A stretch of 57,823 bases of DNA from CAYYHA01 sp964471535 (lineage in GTDB: Bacteria; Myxococcota; Myxococcia; SLRQ01), in contig CAYYHA010000005.1 of assembly GCA_964471535.1 (NCBI GenBank), positions 1 to 57,823 on the forward strand. The letters are read 5' to 3'. This document shows positions 8,263 through 18,601 of this stretch, in pieces (the first letter of the stretch is position 1; every line of letters starts with the position of its first letter). Both the position numbers and the translations under genes were made by a program. The notes beneath the pieces are model-generated. The model had not been told where the DNA came from and made no database searches. It worked only from the letters and a program-made list of their open reading frames with translations.

Positions 8263-8582
8263 CGCCTCGATACGCCCGGGCTCGCGTGCGCTGTGAGGTA
8301 TCGCCGGACACCCTGAAAAATTGCGGACTTCCGTCTGTTGCGCCCCAGCGATTTCGGGTAAGAATGGGGGTGCGGACGGTCCGGTGTTCGTCCCCCCTTG
8401 GTCTCCCCAAGACCCCACCTCGACCCGGGCCGTCCGCGTTTTCGTTCCGTCGATCGCGCGGCACCCACGCGCTTCCGCAGCCGCCTCCAGGTGAGACTCG
8501 CATGGGGCACCGAGTAGGGAAGGCGCCCCACGCCCGCGTGGCGTCTTTGCCGCACCTGTCACATTGGCCATGATGGGGCACC

Positions 8583-11500
8583 ATGCGCGCCGCACTCGCC
8601 TGCCTCCTCTCGCTCTGGGTCGCTCTGCCCCTCTACGCAGGAAACACCCCGGCATTGCAGCCGCCGCCCAGCGCCGCCGAACGCGAGGTCGAGGCGATCG
8701 CGGAGGCGCTCTCCGGGACGATCGGCGATGTCGAGGCCCTCACCCTGGTGTTTCGCCTTCGGGAACTCGTGAACAAGGTGAGCGATCTCGCGCGGCTGCG
8801 TGAGGTGCTCCTCGGTCCCGCATTGTCACGCCACATGCACGGGGAGGTGAAGGCACTCGCCCGCCTCACCCTCGCCGAGATCGAGTGGCGAAGGGGGCGG
8901 CGCCCCAAGGCACAGCGATGGATTCGGGGGCTCGATCTGCTGACCCAAGCGCTCTTCGTCGGGCCCTTCGACAACACGGGTGGCGGTGGCTTCGATACCG
9001 TCTTTCCTCCGGAGGAGGAGGTCTTGCGCGGGGAGGAGCCGGACCTCTCGGTGGAGTACGAGGGGAAGGCACACCCCGTCCACTGGCGGCGCCTGCCTCC
9101 CGTGGCACCCCTTGGCTACGTCGACCTCGATTCGGTGGTGACACCGTCGGACGAGGTGGTGGTCTACGTGCGTGCGGTGATCCACAGCAGCGAGTCCCAG
9201 AGCGCGTCGCTGCGTCTGGGTACGCCGGGGCCTTCCCGGGCCTGGCTGAATGGCCGGCAGGTCTTCGAGACCTCGGCGAACCATCCCCCCCGCTTCGACC
9301 AGCATGCCGTTCCGATCCGCCTCCTCGAGGGGGACAACGTGCTCCTACTCAAGCTTTGCCAACGCGAGGGCGCGCTGGGCTTCTATCTCCGCGTCGCCGA
9401 TCCGGATGGGGCACCGCTGCGGGGCATCCGCTTGCTGGAGACAGGCGGCGCCGGCCCTTCACCTGGGGCGCGGGTGGTCCATGAGCGACGCCGCGCTCTG
9501 CCGCGGGTGCACACGCTGCTCGAGCGAGCCCGCCACGCGGCCGAGCGCGCGCCAAAGAGCGCGGCCGCCGCGCTCCGCCTCGCGCGCCTCCTCGGTGCTC
9601 GCTACCCCTTCGATCGCACCGAAGAGCAGCACCTGGAAGCGGCGCGGCGGGCGGCGAAGCTCGCCGCGCCGGACGATCCCCTACGGGCCGACGCGCTCTA
9701 CCTCGTCGCTCGCTTCGAGACCGATCCCAACCGGCGGCGGCTTGCCTTGGAGGAAGCCATCCAGGTCAACCCCCGACACCTTCGGGCGCTCGAGGCCCTC
9801 GGGGCGCACCACCTTGCACGGGGGCGCCCCCGGGAGGCGCTCGGCTACTTCGAGCGTGCTCTCGAGGTGGATCCAAACGCGGTGGACGCCGCACTCGGCC
9901 GTGCCGACGCTCTGGGCATTCTGTCCTTTCCCGAGGACGAGCGCCGAGTCGTCGAGCGACTCTACGAGACGCGGCCCAGCGATCCCCGGGTGCTGCGTCG
10001 TGCGGCGTGGCTGGAGCGGAGCCGGAGCCGCCTCGATCAGGCCGAGGCGATCCTGCGCGTGGGCACGGGGCTCTTCCCCGGTGACCGGCGGCTCCGCGAC
10101 GGACTGGTCGCGGTGCTCCTGCAGCGGGGAAAGCTCGAGGATGCCCTCTCCGAGCTGAAACTGCAGGCCGAGTTCTTTCCCGACTCGGTGTGGACGCGGC
10201 TTCGCATTGCCGATCTCGCCAGCACCAACGGGCGTCCAGAGGTGGCAGAGGCGGAATACGCTGCGGCGATCCGCCTCGCCCCGGATCTCGGCGAAAGCTA
10301 CCTGCGCCGGGCGCGTCACTGGCTGCGCCGCGGCGACACCCTCCACGCCAGGGAGGATCTCGCCACCGCCGGGCGCCTGATGCCCCAGAACCCGGAGGTC
10401 ACCCGCCTCAAGGATCTGCTCGAAGAGGACAAGGAGGATTTTTCCATGCCCTACCGGGCTGGACTCGAAGAGCTCGTGGCGGCAGCGGGTCCGGCGCCCG
10501 AAGGTGTGGACGCCCGGACCCTCTTCGACGGCACCTTCGTGAAGGTGCACAAGAACGGCCTTGCAAGTCGGGTGGTGCAGCAGGTGCACCAGGTGCTCAC
10601 CGAACGCGGCGCCGAGCGCCTTCGCGCGCTCTCCCAGGCCTACACGCCAGGCGATCAGGAACTGCGCGTGCTCGAGGCCAGGGTGCGTAAACCCGACGGC
10701 CAGGTCTTGCAGGCTCGCTCGGAGAGCGAGCGCTCCCTCTCCGAGCCCTGGTATCGCCTCTACTACGACCGGCGGGCCCGGCTGATCCGCTTTCCCGATC
10801 TCGAGCCGGGCGATGTGGTGGAGGTCGTTTGGCGCGTGGACGACGTCGCGGCGGAGAACATCTTTGGCGACTACTTCGGCGATTTGACCTATCTGCAGGG
10901 CACCGCGCCCATCGATCATGCGCGCTACGTGCTCATCGGCCCCAAGGGCCGGCGCTTCTTCTTCAACGAGGTGAAGCTTCCCCGCATCTCCCATCGCGTG
11001 GAACAGCGCCCCGACGGGACGCAGGTGCTCCTGTGGGATGCCTACGAGGTGCCCCGGATCGTCACGGAGCCGGGCATGCCAGGCTGGTCGGAGGTCGCCG
11101 CCTATCTGCATGTCTCCACCTACGAGAGCTGGGCCGAGGTGGCGGAGTGGTGGTGGTCGCTGGTGCGAGATCAGGTCGTCCCCCCGCAGGCCCTCGAGGA
11201 TCTCGCCCACCGCCTGGTCGCCGATCTACCCGATGCGGACCTGAAGCACCGCGTGGCCGCCATCCACAACTATGTGGTGCGTGCAACCCGCTATGTCGGT
11301 CTCGAGTTTGGGATCCACGGTTTCAAGCCGTACCGCGTGGACCAGATCTACGAGCGGCGCTTCGGCGACTGCAAGGACAAGGCTTCGCTCATGTATGCCT
11401 TGCTGCGGGCGGTCGGTATCGAAAGCAAACTGGTGCTCCTGCGCATGCGCCGCCTGGGCCGCATTTCCAAGTTTCCCGCCTCACTGGCGGTCTTCAATCA

Positions 11501-12317
11501 CGCCATCCTCTACGTGCCCGCGCTAGACCTGTGGCTCGACGGTACCGCCGAGTTTTCTGGTACCACCGAGCTGCCGCCACAGGACCGGGGGGCTTCGGTG
11601 TTGGTGGTGGATCCCAAGGCACCTGGGCAATCGGTCTTCACCACGGTGCCTGAGCCTCCTGCGAGCGCCAACGTGTCGGAGACCCGCCTCTCGGTCGCGG
11701 TCACGCCGGATGGGACAGCCACCGCGGAGGGCCACTTCGAAGTACGGGGCGCCGCTGCACCCGATTACCGCCGCGCTTTTCAGACAAAGGAAGATCGATC
11801 GAAACGCTTCGAGCAGAGCCTCAGCAGGCTCTTTCCCGGCGTGCGCGTGCGCTCCCTCGAAATGGAGGGGATCGACGACCTGGAAACGCCCGTTCGCGCG
11901 GACTTCTCCCTCGAGCTACCCCGCTTCGCGGTCCGCCAGGGCCAGGCACTGCAGATCGATCCCTTCGGTGAGGGGCGTGGCTACGCCGAACGCTATGCAC
12001 CCCTTTCCAAGCGTCGCTTCGATCTCCTCCTCGACTACCCCTTCACCAGCCGAACCCAGATGCAGATCACCGTGCCCGCCGGCTACGAGGCCCTCGATCT
12101 GCCCAAGGACACGGAGCTCGAGACACCCCACGGACGCCTTTCGCTCTCCTGGCGCCGGGACGGCGATCGCGTGGTCGTCGAATCGACCGTCGTGCTCTCG
12201 CAGTCCCGCATCCCGCCCGGCGAGTACGCCTCCTTCCGCACCTTCCTCGGCCGAATCGACCAGGCGCTCGATCAGAAGCTCGTGCTCCGGCCGTCGGCCG
12301 CCCGCCGCAGGCGATGA
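8583..12317 (+). CDS. Exported TPR / DUF3857 / transglutaminase-like protein (intact catalytic triad)
   Basis: This 1244-residue protein begins with a signal peptide (MRAALACLLSLWVALPLYAG). An N-terminal region carries a beta-rich segment (LRLGTPGPSRAWLNGRQVF). TPR-like helical repeats follow at about residues 340-620 (PREALGYFERALEVDPNAVD), then a DUF3857 domain (about 650-850) and a transglutaminase-like domain. The triad is visible: Cys930 in RRFGDCKDKAS, His973 in FNHAILYV and Asp986 in LWLDGTAEF. The C-terminus is another beta-rich region. DUF3857 plus transglutaminase is a known periplasmic combination, but no substrate is established. It overlaps the next gene by 4 bp (ATGA), and that gene is a paralogue of the same architecture. 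The pair probably functions together at the envelope, as protease, amidase or crosslinker. Confidence 0.9.
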   Translation: MRAALACLLSLWVALPLYAGNTPALQPPPSAAEREVEAIAEALSGTIGDVEALTLVFRLRELVNKVSDLARLREVLLGPALSRHMHGEVKALARLTLAEIEWRRGRRPKAQRWIRGLDLLTQALFVGPFDNTGGGGFDTVFPPEEEVLRGEEPDLSVEYEGKAHPVHWRRLPPVAPLGYVDLDSVVTPSDEVVVYVRAVIHSSESQSASLRLGTPGPSRAWLNGRQVFETSANHPPRFDQHAVPIRLLEGDNVLLLKLCQREGALGFYLRVADPDGAPLRGIRLLETGGAGPSPGARVVHERRRALPRVHTLLERARHAAERAPKSAAAALRLARLLGARYPFDRTEEQHLEAARRAAKLAAPDDPLRADALYLVARFETDPNRRRLALEEAIQVNPRHLRALEALGAHHLARGRPREALGYFERALEVDPNAVDAALGRADALGILSFPEDERRVVERLYETRPSDPRVLRRAAWLERSRSRLDQAEAILRVGTGLFPGDRRLRDGLVAVLLQRGKLEDALSELKLQAEFFPDSVWTRLRIADLASTNGRPEVAEAEYAAAIRLAPDLGESYLRRARHWLRRGDTLHAREDLATAGRLMPQNPEVTRLKDLLEEDKEDFSMPYRAGLEELVAAAGPAPEGVDARTLFDGTFVKVHKNGLASRVVQQVHQVLTERGAERLRALSQAYTPGDQELRVLEARVRKPDGQVLQARSESERSLSEPWYRLYYDRRARLIRFPDLEPGDVVEVVWRVDDVAAENIFGDYFGDLTYLQGTAPIDHARYVLIGPKGRRFFFNEVKLPRISHRVEQRPDGTQVLLWDAYEVPRIVTEPGMPGWSEVAAYLHVSTYESWAEVAEWWWSLVRDQVVPPQALEDLAHRLVADLPDADLKHRVAAIHNYVVRATRYVGLEFGIHGFKPYRVDQIYERRFGDCKDKASLMYALLRAVGIESKLVLLRMRRLGRISKFPASLAVFNHAILYVPALDLWLDGTAEFSGTTELPPQDRGASVLVVDPKAPGQSVFTTVPEPPASANVSETRLSVAVTPDGTATAEGHFEVRGAAAPDYRRAFQTKEDRSKRFEQSLSRLFPGVRVRSLEMEGIDDLETPVRADFSLELPRFAVRQGQALQIDPFGEGRGYAERYAPLSKRRFDLLLDYPFTSRTQMQITVPAGYEALDLPKDTELETPHGRLSLSWRRDGDRVVVESTVVLSQSRIPPGEYASFRTFLGRIDQALDQKLVLRPSAARRRR

Positions 12318-15300
12318 CGCACCCCATGCGAAACACCACGAGAAGACTGCGCCGTTTCGTCCTCACAGGGCTTGGCCTCCTGCCACTGCTCGGGTCCGGC
12401 TGCGCCACCCTACGCCCGAGCCCCTTCGGTGCTGGGGCCGTTCCCGAAGCCGCGCTCCGTGCGGCCGCGCAGAGCGCCCAGCATCCCAAGAGCGCCTCCG
12501 ACTTGGCGCAGGCAGGATGGCTTGCCCTCTACCACGCCTCCGACGTGGCGACGGCGGAGGGCCGCTTCGAGCGCGCGCTGGCCCTCGACCCCTCGGAGGC
12601 GTGGGCGCACTTCGGCCTGGCCGAGATCGCCCGCTCCCGCGTTCGCATCCGAGTCGCGGCGGCGCACTACCTCGATCTCCTCGAGCGTGCGCCGGCGCAT
12701 CCCCTCGCCGAGCTCACCGCGCGCCGCCTCGCGAGCCTGCTTGGATCCGAGGCGTCCCCCGAGACCCTCGAGCGGATCGCTGCCGTGCGCCAGGCGCCTG
12801 GCGTCGCCGCACCGGCGCGTCCCGTGCTCGCCGCCGCCCTCGCCCGCCTCCTCGAGCTGAAGGGCCGCTTCCAAGAGGCGCGAGCCCTCCGCGAATCCAG
12901 CGGCGGTCCGCCCCGAATGGTCGTGGCCGGGCCCTTCTCCCGCTACCGGGCCCTCGACGCCGAGCGCCTNNNNNNNNNNCCCCGAGGAGACGCGGCGCCT
13001 CGAGGCGCGCTACGAGGGGCCGGCGGGCCCCATCGTGCCCCGCGCCCTGCCCACCCCCGGCGGGGCCCTGAGCCTCGAATACGAGCCGTCGGTCGGCGAC
13101 GTGTATTACGCGGTGGTGGATCTCGTCGTCGACGAGGCGGGGGAGTACCTCCTGTGGTGGGCGAGCGAGAGCGACCTTCGCCTGTGGATCGGCGATCGGA
13201 AGGTGCTGCGGCGCCGGGGCGTGTACGGCAGGGCGCCCCGCGAAGGCTTCCTCTCCCTGCGCCTGCCTGCCGGTCGCCACCGCGTCGTGGCACGCATCAT
13301 CCGCGGCGCCACCGATGGGGGCCTGTACCTGCGGCTCCTCGACGCGAATGGGCGGCCGGCGCCGGTGCGCTGGTCCGTCGAGGGCCTGGACCAACCGCCA
13401 CCGCCGCCTGCGCCTTCCCGGGAAGGGGAGACGCCGCCGCCCCCCGTTGCCGCGGGCACGCCCGTTCGGGGGACCCTCGCGTGGGTCGAAGCAGCGCTCC
13501 ACACCGATCCCACGGATGGCCTCGCGGCCTGGATCGGCGCGCTGTTGCAGAAGGACCGCGATCGGGACCACGCCCGCTTCCTCCTCGACCAGGCGCTCGA
13601 CTCCGGCGCCAAGTTCGCGTTGGCCTGGTGGACCGAATCGGAGTTCAGCGGCGGGGATCCGGCCCTGCCTCCCCAGCACCGTGTCAACCGGCGCCTGCAG
13701 GCGCTCGAGAAGGTGCTCGCGCTCGACCCGGAGCACCTCCTCGCGCGGCTCGTGCTGGCTGCGGTGGCCACTCGCCAGGGACGCTACGAGGAGGCGGAGG
13801 CGCACCTGGCCGAGGCGGCGAGTCAGGCACCCCACGCGGTGGCGGTGTTGCAGGCCCGGGCCGACCTCGCCCGCGCCCAGGATCTCTCGGTGGTGGCGCG
13901 ACGTTACCTCGAGGAGGCGGCGGCTGCGCATCCCGAGGCTTGCACGGTCTGGGATTCGCTCCTCTCGGCGCGCCGCCAGGACGAAGACCTCCGGGGCAGT
14001 GACGAGGCGGCCAAGCAGCTCGAGGCCTGCGGACGCCAAGGCCGCCTCGCCTACGCGGAGCACCTTGCCGAGCGGGGACGCCTCGCCGAGGCGACCGAGG
14101 CGCTGCGCCCGCTCCTCGAGGTGGATCCCGCGTCGCTGCGCTATGGGCTGCGCATCGCCGACCTCCTCGGTCGCCAAGATCGCGCAGCCGAGGCAATCGA
14201 GATCCTGCGCCCGCTCGCCTCCTTCTGGCCGCGCAACCCCACCCTCGCCGTCCGCCTCGCGCAGCTCCATGCGGATGCCGGTCGGGACGCCGAGGCGCGA
14301 ACGTGGCGGCACCGTGCGCTCGCCTTGGATCCCGGCGACTTCGCCCTCCGGCGCGCGCTCGCCTTCAAGGAGGGCGTGCCGCTGCACGACCACGGCGCTC
14401 TGGACCTGGAGAAGGAGATCGAGCAGGCGCAGACCCTCGATCCGGCGCCCGAGGGCACCGATGCGGTGCTCCTCATCGACCACGCGACCGTCGACGTGCG
14501 CGCCGACGATCCCCACCGCCCGGTGATCCTCGAACGGGTGCAGACGGTGACCCGCGTGCTCACGAAGGACGGAGTGGACCAGGAGGGCGAGGTGCACCTC
14601 CCCGAGGAGGCCGAGGTCGTCGCCCTCTACGTGCGCAAGCCCGACGGGCGTCGCCTCGAGCCGGAACTGCTGGGGGGCAAGGAGAGCATCTCACTGGTCG
14701 GCCTCGAGATCGGCGACGACGTGGTCACCGACTACATCGTCTCCCGTGGCCCACGCACCTTGGGGCTGCCCGGATGGGCGACCAGCCCCTTCTACGTGCG
14801 TGTCTTCGGGATGCCCCTCGTGCGCTCCTCTTACGTCGCCCGGGCGCCGAAGGCCCTCGGCCTCGAGGTGGAGGCGCACAACCTGAAGGTACGCCCGCCC
14901 ACCGAGGAGGCGGGGTCCCTCGTCTTTCGCCATCGCGTGGCGCACGCCGCACCCCTGTTCCGGGAGAAGAACTCGGTGGACGCCGACGAGTTCCTGCCGT
15001 GGTTCCGTGTCGGAGCGGGCGTGGGGCCGGAGGGCTACGCGGCGGTGTGGGGGGACTACCTCGTCGGTCGCGCCTGGCCCTCGCCCGCGGTGCACGCCTT
15101 CGCGCAGGCGGCGCTGCGCGAGTTCGGTGAGGCGCCGCCGGCCGGCGCGGACGCGCTGGCGAAGGTGCGCGCAGTGGCGCGCGCCGTGGATGGGGTGGTG
15201 CGCGGGGATGCTCCCTCCAATCGCTTCGGAGACCGCGCCGAACACATCCTCGAGCGCGGCCGCGGGAGCCGGCTCCTCCTCACCCGGGCCGCCTTGAGCG

Positions 15301-16325
15301 CCCTCGGCATTCCGTCGCGCATCGCTCTCGTCCGCCCTTTTCAAGCCGATCCGAACCCGCGGCGGTTTCCTGCGGGCGACCTCTACACCTATGCCATGCT
15401 GCGGGTCGACCTTCCCGACGGCAGCCACCTGTGGCTCGACCAGAACGTGCGTACCGCGCCCATTGGAAAGCTGCGGCGCATCGTCGCCGGGCAGCCGGCA
15501 CTCCTTCTCGCCGAGCCGGGAGTGCCCGGCGAGCGGGTCACGGTGCCGAGGGACCCGGTCTCGCAGGACGAGAAGCAGGTGCGCGTCGTCTTCGATGTGG
15601 CGCGCGACGGCCGAGTGCAGGGGACGGGCGAGGAGCGCTACACTGGCTTTGCCGCCGCGCTGTTGCGCACCGGCATCGAGCAGGTCCCCGCCGACCGCCG
15701 GCGGCAGGTCGTGGAGACGGGCCTCGCCCGCGCCTTCGGCCCCATCACCCTCACTGCGCTGGACTTCGATGGAGGCAGCAACGAGGCCGCGCCGGGAGAG
15801 CCCTTCGCCTTTCGCTACCGCTTCGATGCGCGGGCCTGGGCGCGGCCTGGGGAGGGGGTTCTCGAGATCCCCGGCGGCACGCTCTTCCCCGCCCAGCTCT
15901 CGAAGGAGCTCATCACGGGGAGCGAGCGGACGACGCCGCTGCTCCTCGCCGAGGAGAGTGCGCAGCGGCTCGAGGCGCGCTTCCACCTTCCCGAGGGGAT
16001 GCACCTCCTCGAGCCGGAGCCGGAGGTGAATCTCGAGACCGAGTTCGGCACCTTCCACCGCCGCGTGCGAACGGAGGGCGCGGAGGTGGTGGTCGAGGAG
16101 TTCCTCCGCCTGAATCTCGTGCGCGTGCCGCCCGAGCGCTACGGCGCCCTGGCGCGCTTCTGCGGGGCCGTCGACGCAGCCCAGGGCCGCGCCCTGCGCT
16201 TCGCGGTGCCGGCGCCGAAGGACAAGGCGGGCTCCGTCTCGCGCGGCACCGTCTCGGTGCGGCGCGGGGTGACCGCGCGTGCTCCCACAGCCTGGCTTGC
16301 CGGAGCCATGGGCCTCAGTCGATGA
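12314..16325 (+). CDS. TPR / DUF3857 / degenerate transglutaminase-like lipoprotein (interrupted by assembly gap)
   Basis: The start ATG overlaps the previous stop. The N-terminus is a lipoprotein signal with lipobox LLGSGC, then TPR-like repeats. The 10-N gap at 12970 changes the apparent frame. Coding resumes at 12981 in a frame offset consistent with a true gap length divisible by three, and the text on both sides (GPFSRY... then PEETRRLEARYEG) matches the equivalent GPFDN...FPPEE region of the upstream paralogue. Total is about 1335 residues. DUF3857 and transglutaminase-like regions follow. At the catalytic positions the GDC motif is replaced (GRGSRLLL) and FNH is YTY, while LWLD keeps its Asp. 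It should therefore be enzymatically dead, perhaps a regulator or binding partner of the active paralogue. Its 3' end overlaps the converging kinase gene by 11 bp. Confidence 0.87.
12970..12979. other. Assembly gap (10 N) inside the second transglutaminase-like gene
   Basis: Ten Ns interrupt an otherwise continuous gene. Two bases of a codon precede the gap and one follows it, so the real missing length should be a multiple of three. Alignment to the upstream paralogue suggests only a few residues are missing. Confidence 0.97.
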
Positions 16326-18479
16326 CTGCCTTGAGGATGCGCGTCTTGCCGGGATCGATGGAGACCGTGTAGCGCTTCCGGAAGCCCTTGTCCGGGTTTT
16401 CGAGGACCACGATGTGCCGGCCGGCGGGAAGCTGCTGGGGCGGCAAGGGAGTGGTTCCGAGATCCCTGCCGTCGAGCTGCACCTTCGCCCAGGGCTTCAC
16501 GATGATCTTCAGCTCACCCTCGCCCAGGGTCACCACCCGCCGCACCTCACCGCCCGGCGGAACGGTGACGACGAGGCGCCGCGTGCCCAGCTTGGGATGG
16601 GTGCAGGTGATTTCGTGCTTGCCTGCGGGCACCTCCACCCGCGCCAGCGGCGTGGGGCCGAGGACCCGGTCGCCAAGGGAGACGGTGCACCAGGGCTTGG
16701 CGTTGAAGGTGAGCCGGCCCGGTGCGGCCGGTCGAGGGCCCTTCTCCTCGGTGCGACCCTGCCGCCGCGCTCCCCGGCCCTTGGAGGCGGGCTTCGCGGC
16801 CACGGCAGCGTGCCGGGGCGCCCTCGAGCGCGCCTGGCCCCTTGCCTTCGGCGTCCGGGGTGCCGCCGCCGGCGGGGAGGGGGCGCCCACGGCCACGGCG
16901 GGCCCCTCGGCCGCCGGCGCTTCGGCGGCAGGCGCCGCCGGCGCGGCGTCCCCCGCAGCCGAGGCCGCTGGTGCCTTGGCGGCCACGGGTGCCTCTTCCG
17001 GCTCGAGTTCGACGAGGAGCGCATGGTGGCGCCCCCTGGTCAGATCGAGGGTGCGAACCCAGGGGCGGTGGNNNNNNNNNNGCCCGGGGCCTCCACCCGC
17101 ACCTCGCTCTGGTGCGAGCCGCGCTCGATGCTCTCGGCGAGGGGCGTACGCTCCTCGAGGAGCCGTCCATCGACGTAGACGCGAGCACCGGGGGGGCGGG
17201 AGCGCACCTCGAGGATCGCTGGGGGGCTCGCCGGGGGAGCCGAGAGGCCGCGGACGAGGAGGACCACGAGCAGACCGATGCCGAGGAAGAGGCCGGCGGC
17301 GAGGGCCGCGTAGGCGCCGGGGCCGAAGCGGCGCTGCGCGGGGGCGCCGGCGGGCGCGCTGGGGCTCGCGGCGGTGGGCAGTTCGAGCACCGAGAGGCTC
17401 GGCTCACTCCGCTCCGGCGGCGATGGCACCGCTCCTGGCCTCGAGGCGCCGGTATGGCTCGGCGTCCCGTCTCCAAAGAGTTCCGACCGGTCCTCGAAGA
17501 GCTTCGAGCCCCAGGACCCCTCGCCCTCGATCTCCTCGGCGATCTCCTGCCAGGCCTCCACCCGTTCGGGAAAGAGCTCGGCGAGCATCTCGCCGATCCG
17601 CTGCGGCGTGACCAGGGCGCCTGTGGCGGCCAGCCAGGCCTCGAGCTGGTGCTGGAAGGCGGCGCAGTCGGGGAAGCGATCGTCGCGCTCCTTCGCGAGC
17701 GCCTTCAGAACGATGGCCTCGAGGTCCTCGGGGATCTCGGGACGCAGCGTTCGGGGAGGAGGCGGTGGTTCGTTGCCGATGGCCCGGAGCGTCTGCACCT
17801 CGCTGTCGCGGTGGTAGAGGCGCTGGCCGGTGAGGAGCTCCCAGGCCACCACGGCGAGGGCGAACTCGTCGCTGCGCCCGTCGAGGGGCATCCCTTCGAT
17901 CTGCTCCGGCGACATGTAGGCGTACTTCCCCTTGAGCACGCCCGTTCGCGTCTCCCGCATCTGGGAGGCGGCCTTGGCGATCCCGAAGTCGACCACCTTC
18001 ACCTGCCCCTCGTAGGAGACGAGGATGTTCTGTGGGCTCACGTCGCGGTGGACGATGTTGAGGGGCTTGCCCTTCCGATCCTTCTTGGTGTGGGCGTAGT
18101 GGAGGGCCTCGGCGGCGCGGGCGATGATCCGCGCGACCATCTCCACCGGCAGGTGCCGTTGCTTCTTGGACAGGCGCCGCTGCACGGCGCGCAGGTTCTC
18201 GCCGTGCACGTACTCCATGGCGATGAAGTACTGACTGCCCCCGTCGTGCCCGAGGTCGAAGATCTGCACGATGCCGGGATGGTTGAGCTGCGCCGCCAGA
18301 CGCGCTTCGTCCAGGAACATCGTGACGAACTCGGGATTCTCCGCCAGGTGGGGGAGGATGCGCTTGACCACCACCAGCTTCTCGAAGCCCTGCGCCCCCT
18401 TCTGGCGGGCGAGCAGAATCTCCGCCATGCCCCCCATGGCGAGCCGCTTGAGCAAACGGTACTTGCCCAGGTGCTCCAC
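16315..18479 (-). CDS. Transmembrane Ser/Thr protein kinase with PEGA domains (interrupted by assembly gap)
   Basis: A Hanks-type kinase occupies about residues 7-270: Gly-rich loop (LAMGGMAEI), Lys39, Glu58, HRDVSPQN (Asp146, Asn151), DFG (Asp164) and an activation segment with YMSPE, so it looks active. A Pro/Ser-rich linker, one membrane helix (AALAAGLFLGIGLLVVLLV) and an extracytoplasmic PEGA domain follow. The gap at 17072 falls in this PEGA domain. After it the frame continues (HRPWVRTLDLTRGRH), then an Ala/Pro-rich linker and two more PEGA-like units (LPAGRHIVVLENPDKGFRKR). Start choice: GTG 18479 puts the kinase core near the N-terminus; a start at 18569 is possible but leaves only 32 bp to the divergent gene. 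Substrates are unknown. Confidence 0.88.
17072..17081. other. Assembly gap (10 N) inside the PEGA kinase gene
   Basis: The gap splits a PEGA domain. The frames on either side differ and are reconciled if the true gap length is 2 modulo 3. Without this correction the gene would be mis-annotated as two proteins. Confidence 0.97.
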
Positions 18480-18601
18480 GATGCACCCACTGTACCCCGG
18501 TTGTGCGCTGGGATCCCGATAGCGGGCACGCCCCGTCGGCCCGGCCCGGGGCCGCATCTCGCGGCGCACCAGGGACTCTGGCCCGTGCTATGCTCCAGGG
18601 C

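Larger units (their letters stand above)
8218..8582. other. Intergenic region between tetR and the first transglutaminase gene
   Basis: This 365-bp divergent spacer holds the tetR-side promoter and operator in its first 45 bp. For the plus-strand gene only a weak promoter-like pair was seen, TTGCGC (8338-8343) and TAAGAAT (8359-8365), so its start site is not assigned. No convincing ORF, tRNA or repeat was found in the rest. Confidence 0.5.

Noticed and set aside
13035..14002. Reading of the second transglutaminase-like gene as truncated after the gap by a frameshift
   Set aside because: The frame change coincides exactly with the N run and the downstream text aligns with the upstream paralogue, so an assembly gap explains it.
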